This document shows positions 58,222 through 64,000 of a stretch of 64,000 nucleotides of DNA, piece after piece (the first letter of the stretch is position 1; each line of letters begins with the position of its first letter). The stretch lies in assembly GCA_964035545.1 (NCBI GenBank), contig OZ037765.1, forward strand, positions 34,361,504-34,425,503, written 5' to 3'. Made by a program: the position numbers and the translations under genes. Under the pieces are notes generated by a model that saw nothing but the letters and a program-made list of their open reading frames with translations, was not told where the DNA came from and did no database searches. The DNA is from Bugula neritina (lineage: Eukaryota; Bryozoa; Gymnolaemata; Cheilostomatida; Bugulidae).

Positions 58222-58992
58222 AAGGATTGCTCTATCTTAATTTATTACAATCACATTATAATTATGAACTATAATCTAATGTGTATGCAAACAATTGTGA
58301 CTTTGCAAAAGGATATATGCCTAGAAAACAGCTTTTCAAAATTCCAATTTTGAGGGAGGTAAAATTTTCAGCCATGAAAAAGAATAGCCTAATACGTGAC
58401 ATGTGAACGCCAGTAACTATGCTGCACGTGCTAACTCTAACGCTAGTATTCAAGGTTGCCGAGCGCAACATCAACCAATAACGCTCAAGCAGTTACAGTG
58501 CGCTATATAGGTCAGCTTTGGTGTGCCCGCAATATTGCACAATCTAACCTAGTTTAGATCGATCCGCAGGCATTCATCCTAAAGAATGCATGTTTTTGCA
58601 ATGCTTTTTTCTGTGTTTACAAGCAAAATATGGCTTAATGTTATCACATACATGTTATTTAAAATGTCAAAAAACTATAGATTGAGATAATTCACATTTG
58701 CACTTCTATAAATATACAAATTACGAGCTGAAAGATCACATCTCACAGTCATATTTCTATAGTTATTCATTTGTATAGTCACGTGACAAGCAGGAATGCT
58801 GGCGCTGTTACGTCACATTTCCCAGCTCATTTCAAAATCGGCGTTTTGGCTGTTACCAATCTACACCCTCAACTTCAACTAACTTTTTCTACCTTTGGTC
58901 AAATGCTTTTTGTCAATGCATGCTTAGAAAAACACAATATTATGTGTGTTTGACCTAAATGGCCATTTATTAGACAAGATAGAGCAATCCTT
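58222..58992. mobile_element. 771-bp TIR element inserted upstream of NOL11
   Basis: The termini AAGGATTGCTCTATCTT (58222-58238) and its complement (58976-58992) are perfect inverted repeats flanked by TA (58220-58221 and 58993-58994). The paralogous site at about 41390-41398 is uninterrupted (CTGCTTTAGGCAAC), an empty site. It therefore inserted after the tandem duplication. No transposase is visible. Internally it has CACGTG (about 58783) and TTACGTCA (about 58809), which resemble E-box and CRE sites and could influence the nearby NOL11 promoter. A Tc1/mariner-like non-autonomous element fits best. Confidence 0.85.
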
Positions 58993-59225
58993 TAAGCAAC
59001 AAGCAATAAGTGTTTTAGGAGTTGTATTCCTTTCGAGTAAAAATTTACTTCGCTTCAGCTATGGTTTCAAACCAAAATTCCAGTAATTAAAATATATAGA
59101 AAAATTAAGTGTTTTCAAAAAAAAATTCACGAGTGAAATTTTTTTTAAAACTTGGTTTTTGAACATTTTTAATACGCGAACGGTAGGATAAAAACACTAC
59201 CAAAGCAGTTCCGGCATAAAAAGTC

Positions 59226-62200
59226 ATGGCTACTACCAGTAAAACAACCTCAACTACAATAAATGATACTTGGGCCATTGCTTCCTTTGCAAAGGCGAAT
59301 GAATTTTTGGGATTCTCTTCGTTCGACACTAGCAATGTTATTTTGACAAATAGGCAGTCTATGTCAATATATAAGGTAGTATCTTTCATTTTCTGTATTG
59401 CTAATTTGAAGAGTTTTTATAAATATAATAATTATTAATTATAATATTAATAATAATAATAAAATTAATATTGTTGTACTAGTAGTAGTACAGTACTATT
59501 AGACACTAGTATAAGTATAACTACAACCAGTAGTAGTTATAGTAGTATTAGTACTACTACAACTACTAGTAGTATTACTACTAGTACTAGTACTAAACGC
59601 TAAAACAGTAACCAGTGCCCAGTTTAGAGGCAGCAGACGTTGTAGTAGTACAGGTCCTACCAGTCTACTACTACTAGTACTAGTGGTAGACTGGTAGGAC
59701 TTGTACTTTGACTCGCAGTAAAAGTACTACTTATACGTAGTTACACTTTGACTTTCAGTATTTTTGCCTTTAGTTTTAGTGTTCGTAGTACTAGACCAAC
59801 TACTACTTAATCTAGTTTATTTCTAACAGTAACTGACTAACTCTAGTAACTGGAACTGGTGTGAGTATATCTAAACTAAGATTAGTAAAAACACAACCTT
59901 CAGTTAGTTACTGTAACACTAACTATTAGTTAGAGTCTACTTCATGACTTGTATTTGTACGAATAGTGATAATCACAGTTTGAATAACTCAATAACTAAT
60001 AACTATAGGTATAAGCAAAGCTAAGTTAAAGTGTTTTACTTTTAGTAAAATTAAGTAACAAATCACTATAACTGACTAAGCACTCAGTCAAAGTCATTTA
60101 CGGTCGCTAGAAAGTGAAATGTGCTATAACAGTACAGTCAATTCAGCATAGTGACGCCGAGTCAAGCAGTTATTAATTATTATGATAATGGATGTAAACA
60201 CGCAGGAATTGTTTAAACTTGATTTTGAATTGACTAATTCGTAATAACTATAAGTATTGGATTAAATCAGTTGATACTCGCGTTTTAATTAAGCCTTTCG
60301 GTGAATGGCACTGGGTCCTAATACATATTTAAAGTAAATTTCAGTGATAACTATTGAGTATTGAAATGTGATGACACACATTTACTAACTTAGCCTTTAA
60401 TTACTTTAAAATTTATTTTATTCATACTCGGTCGTTGAGTAATTAGCATAAATCAACCACTGTAGTTCAATTCTAAATCGTACTCAATCACGATAACCTT
60501 TATGTTTTTGCTAAACTAAATCTAAATGGCCTTAAAATTTATGCCATGATGAGTTGTTTGTATCGCTTTTAAAATGATTTTAGAATTTTGCTATCAAGTT
60601 GAGAAAATAAATTTAGTTATTTCAGAGTTTCACCGGCCTGGATGAGTATTCTCTGCAGTACAGCCTCTTTCTCATATAAATCTTTGTGGAATAAATTATT
60701 ACTGAAAGTTAAGGCAATAATAACTTTACATGTGTTTATATGCTTCATTCATGAGAGTAGTTCTCTGTTTAGAATATTATTAAATACTAGAGTTTGAGTT
60801 GTGATAAACTTAGGTGAGTGATCAGCAGACAGTATCAAGTTTTACTCTCAAATCAGAGAGCAGTTTCTGTCTGCCTGTGGTTTATGATCACGAAGAAGAA
60901 CATTATGTTGGTTTGGTTGAGAATCTTGGAAAGAGGAGACTTTGTGTCTGGACAAATGAACTTTCTAACTACAAGGACTGGAAGAAGAAACTGGTAAATC
61001 TCTCACTTTGAGTATTTCAGTTGTTTTGTGATTTATAAGATAATATGTTTACAATAACACAATTTGTTGGTCATTTGGTGAAGTATATTTATAGCATTGG
61101 AAATGTTGAAGTGGTGAGAATAGAATATAGAGAATGATAACCTAATGATGATTGGTTCATAATACAAGTGTAACTGTTGTAGTTATCAACTGAGGTGACT
61201 GAACTGGTAGAAGTAGAGAAGACAGAACCACTGGTGGTCACATCTAATAACTGTGTGTGCTGGTTGTCTCATGTGGAGGACATTTCACGGTCTGTCCATC
61301 TGCTGCCTCCAGATCTGAGAGATGCTGACGTGGAGATTAGTCAGTTTAAAAGTTACAGATGGAGTAATAGAACTGAGATTGTCTACATTGTGACTGTTGA
61401 TGTGAGTATCACAATGTGTCAGTATGGTGTCACAATGTGTCAGTATGGTGTCACAATGTGTCAGTATGATGTCACAATGTGTCAGTATGATGTCACAGTA
61501 ATCAGTATGGTGTCACAATGTGTCAGTATGGTGTCACAATGTGTCAGTATGATGTCACAATGTGTCAGTATGGTGTCAAAGTAGAGTGTCGCAGTAGAGT
61601 GTCACAATAGTCAGTCAGGTGTCACAGTAGAGTGTCACAGTAGAGTGTCACAGTAGAGTGTCACAGTTGTTGACATGCATCATAATCATTGCTGTTGAAA
61701 TATCTACAGTTTCTGTTGTGTTATTTCAGGGACGACACCTTGTATATAAGTTACAGTTCAACGACAAGCAGGTGTTTGGCAAGTCTACGCAGGTGTTTCT
61801 CAACTACACAGATGTGACATCAGTGTGTAGAGTTGTCCCTCACGCTGAGTCTAATTACATTGCTACTAGTGAGTCTGATACTATTGAATATATACTGTGT
61901 CTCTGTATGACGTCACCTTTACAATAACCAGTTTATCTGAAATACTCTATACAGGTGGTAAGGGTGAGATACTATACTCTACCGGTACATCTGAAGAAGT
62001 TATTTCCTCTCTCAACTCACAGTTTTCTACTCAGTGTGTCTCTCTTCACCTACTAGACTCTGACCAGCTTCTCATTGCAACATCTCACAGCTCTACGAAT
62101 ACAGGCTAGTATAGTTTACCTTTTCTGAACATGATTGTTCTAGTAAAGTAGTTCTACTGTAACTGTATGCCTCCTTCACTTGAATATGAGTAGATGTAAG

Positions 62201-63617
62201 CCAATCAGTGTAGCTGTTCTCATAGCACCTGTTTAGACGTGTCACAGCTCAAGTATGGTGACATGTGCTGGTCTTGTAGGTGTCTTACTTATATTCAGTA
62301 TCAAGTTCAGAACTACGAGGGTTCTAAAGAGTCTGGACAGTGAGCTCTACGGTGATAAACCTGTGACTCTTCTACCTCCATACATACTGACTCACACGGA
62401 GAGCTCATTGCAGGCTCACTCATATAAGTACAGCAAGTTGACACTAAGGAGCATGATGGGCAGTTTGAGACTGTCTGCTGATTCTGAGTTGGTGAGTCAC
62501 CAGGTTATTCAGTGAGTTACCAGGTTATTCAGTGAGTTACCAGGTTATTCAGTGAGTCACCAGGTTATTCAGTGAGTTACCAGGTTATTCAGTGAGTTAC
62601 CAGGTTATTCAGTGAGTTACCAGGTTATTCAGTGAGTTACCAGGTTATTTAGTGAGTTACCCGGTTATTTAGTGAGTTACCCGGTTATTCAGTGAGTTAC
62701 CAGGTTATTCAGTGAGTTACCAGGTTATTCAGTGAGTTACCAGGTTATTCAGTGAGTTACCAGGTTATTCAGTGAGTTACCAGGTTATTCAGTGAGTCAC
62801 CAGGTTATTCAGTGAGTTACCAGGTTATTATTCACTGAGTCACTTAAGAGAAGCTGTACTAAATCATCGTAGCATGAACCATCTGCATTTGTTTCTAATG
62901 ATATTCAATTCTCTTGTTTAGACTAAAGCTGAAGAACTCAACTCCTGTATGATGTATTTAGAAACTCAAGCTAAGGTGTGTAGCTGTGACGTTGAACTTT
63001 AACCTCTTAGTGCACATAACTCCCTGACTACTGTTCTACTTGAGATTTTATGTTTAGAATGGACAAGAGTTGGTGGAGGAGTTGGCCAAGTATGATAGGA
63101 GTTTGTTATTAGAAGTTGTGCTTTCCTATGCATCCCTAACCTCCATGAGATGGCGCTCCTCTGTGGTTCTAAGGCTACTCAGTTATCTTACCTTACCTTC
63201 ACAGTGAGTTACTATATATTACTCTACTCAGTTACTCTCTCACTGAGTTACTATATACTACTCTACTCAGTTACTCTCACACTGAGTTACTATATACTAC
63301 TCTACTCAGTTACTCTCTCACTGAGTTACTATATACTACTCTACTCAGTTACTCTCACACTGAGTTACTATATACTACTCTACTCAGTTACTCTCACACT
63401 GAGTTACTACATACTACTCTACTCAGTTACTCTCACACTGAGTTACTATGTACTATACAGTATCTACTATCCAGATGTCTTCTTGTTACAGACTTGTGTT
63501 GGCTGTCGCAGATGCAGCAGTGAGACACGCTGACTCAGATCTGGTGAAATATTTAACATTTGTTAGAGAGGAGCTGCCTGAATCAGCCATTGTCTCTCTC
63601 CTCACACATTACATCAA
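59226..63617 (+). CDS. NOL11: NOL11-like nucleolar protein, 3' end beyond the window
   Basis: Exons in consistent phase: 59226-59375, 60814-60993, 61183-61401, 61730-61868, 61955-62104, 62280-62491, 62922-62975, 63058-63203 and 63492-63617, with further exons expected outside. The protein opens MATTSKTTSTTINDTWAIAS. Matches to vertebrate NOL11 recalled from the family include VILT...SIYKVSDQ, the LRIW-like LCVWTNE, the EKTEPLVV segment, the LLDSDQLLIATS segment and, at the C-terminal side, DLVKYLTFVREELPESAIV. NOL11 is a metazoan t-UTP component of the small-subunit processome, acting in the nucleolus in pre-rRNA transcription and processing. The N-terminal part is a beta-propeller. The intron after exon 5 uses a GC donor (AG|GCTAGT). 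It has no functional relation to the caspase genes beyond adjacency. Confidence 0.82.
59430..60600. repeat. ACTAGT-rich low-complexity intron 1 of NOL11
   Basis: The intron aligns with that of the duplicate (41830-42960), with changes in the triplet-rich part (59470-59700), where an inverted copy of a ~25-bp CCAGTCTACTACTACTAGTA phrase has arisen. No embedded gene is seen. Confidence 0.7.
61402..61665. repeat. 21-bp minisatellite starting at the exon 3 donor of NOL11
   Basis: TCACAATGTGTCAGTATGGTG units start right after GTGAGT and grade into TCACAGTAGAGTG units. Because the unit is 21 bp, intron retention would keep a long open frame, an apparent extension of exon 3 that should not be read as protein. 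Confidence 0.9.
62492..62844. repeat. 20-bp minisatellite of donor-like units in NOL11 intron 6
   Basis: About 17 GTGAGTTACCAGGTTATTCA units begin at the exon 6 donor itself (GAGTTG|GTGAGT). Copy number differs from the pseudogene (44495-44789). Confidence 0.92.
63204..63455. repeat. 39-bp minisatellite starting at the exon 8 donor of NOL11
   Basis: Six units beginning GAGTTACTATATACTACTCT start within the GTGAGTTAC donor of exon 8. The unit is a multiple of three, and the open frame running through it is not coding. Confidence 0.9.
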
Positions 63618-63706
63618 GTAGGTATCTCTTAGCTCTATCTCTAGTCTCAACTCTGAGTTTAAATCTTTTGAGTAAGAGTTATTTACTCAATGCAGTCCAG
63701 TGGGTA

Positions 63707-63760
63707 TGACTAAAATGGGTGGCCACCCAGTGTCGCAGTCTGTGACACCCATTTTAGTCA
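63707..63760. repeat. 15-bp perfect inverted repeat in the intron after NOL11 exon 9
   Basis: TGACTAAAATGGGTG and its complement lie 24 bp apart, followed by a third related word (TTTTGACTGAAATGGGTG). It could be a hairpin or the left end of a MITE continuing past the window. The rest to 64000 is AT-rich with no exon recognised. Confidence 0.55.
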
Positions 63761-64000
63761 AATGGGGAGGTTTTGACTGAAATGGGTGTTGCGAAAAAGT
63801 TTCGTTTCATTTTCAGATTTTTAGACAGCTGTGACTGTTGAGATTATTGTTAAATGGATCTTCAGTGAATAATGAACATCTCACAATCGTTTAAACCAAA
63901 AAAACATAAATAAAGATAAAGTTGAAATAATTAAAACAAAAACCAAATTTGTCAAGAGTTATCTTTCCTCATCAAAACTTTAATTTCCACTTAATTTTAT

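Larger units (their letters stand above)
29531..62844 (+). repeat. Tandem segmental duplication (ROCO-caspase + NOL11)
   Basis: The units are about 29531-44789 and 48247-62844. They share gene order, exon structure, intron minisatellites and spacer remnants. Differences include unit-specific transposons (37858-38306 only in the first; 58222-58992 only in the second), array lengths, and loss of NOL11 exon 4 in the first. The first unit ends inside NOL11 intron 6, which places the duplication breakpoint in the 20-bp minisatellite or close to it. Confidence 0.85.

Noticed and set aside
63150-63533. 127-codon frame with repeated LSYYILLYSVT
   Set aside because: Frame through the 39-bp minisatellite in NOL11 intron 8; the real exons 8 and 9 use another frame.
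59226-63617. Alternative identities KNTC1, FAAP100 or SPG11 for the propeller protein
   Set aside because: NOL11 gave better matches at several separate exons (YKVSDQ, EPLV, DSDQLLIA, PESA region) in the correct order.

Overview
The window is eukaryotic DNA: AT-rich, with multi-exon genes whose introns carry GT-AG (and one GC-AG) splice sites, dense microsatellites and minisatellites, several transposon families, and no operons. The two gene families present, a LRR-Roc-COR GTPase fused to a caspase and the ribosome-biogenesis protein NOL11, point to an animal. The style of the LRR/Roc proteins suggests an early-branching one, a sponge being my best guess, at low confidence.

Layout. (1) 1-5804: intergenic DNA built from copied blocks. 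It holds two copies of a ~1.35-kb block, a 344-bp MITE, and an orphan first exon of the ROCO-caspase family at 2653. (2) 5805-28879: a 23-kb insertion with an 8-bp target duplication, short imperfect CAG-starting ends and a shared subterminal motif. It contains a decayed LINE, tRNA-like sequence, a nested inverted-repeat element and a 5-kb degenerate triplet-repeat tract, but no transposase I can recognise. (3) 29.5-44.8 kb: gene A (ROCO-caspase, 1316 aa by my splice model) followed by a broken 5' half of NOL11. (4) 47.1-63.6 kb: a tandem copy of the same pair, with gene B (ROCO-caspase, 1386 aa) followed by an intact NOL11 that runs off the right edge. All genes are on the + strand.

The central discovery is the pair of tandem genes. 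Each encodes a short MGxxxS amino terminus (myristoylation-like), a conserved ~76-residue domain of unknown function, about eleven leucine-rich repeats, a Roc GTPase (P-loop, DMGGQ, THKD), a COR region, a Cys-rich element, an acidic linker, and a complete caspase p20 + p10 with His and Cys present. Eight of the LRRs per gene come from four 144-nt exon cassettes, all bounded by phase-2 introns. Across the eight cassettes amino acid differences are concentrated at the exposed beta-strand positions of the LRR, the pattern expected of a diversifying recognition surface. I infer an intracellular sensor that couples LRR recognition and a GTPase switch directly to a caspase, expanding by tandem duplication next to a housekeeping gene.

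Minisatellites repeatedly begin exactly at 5' splice donors in NOL11. Transposon insertions present in one duplicate and absent from the other give paralogous empty sites that define their ends.
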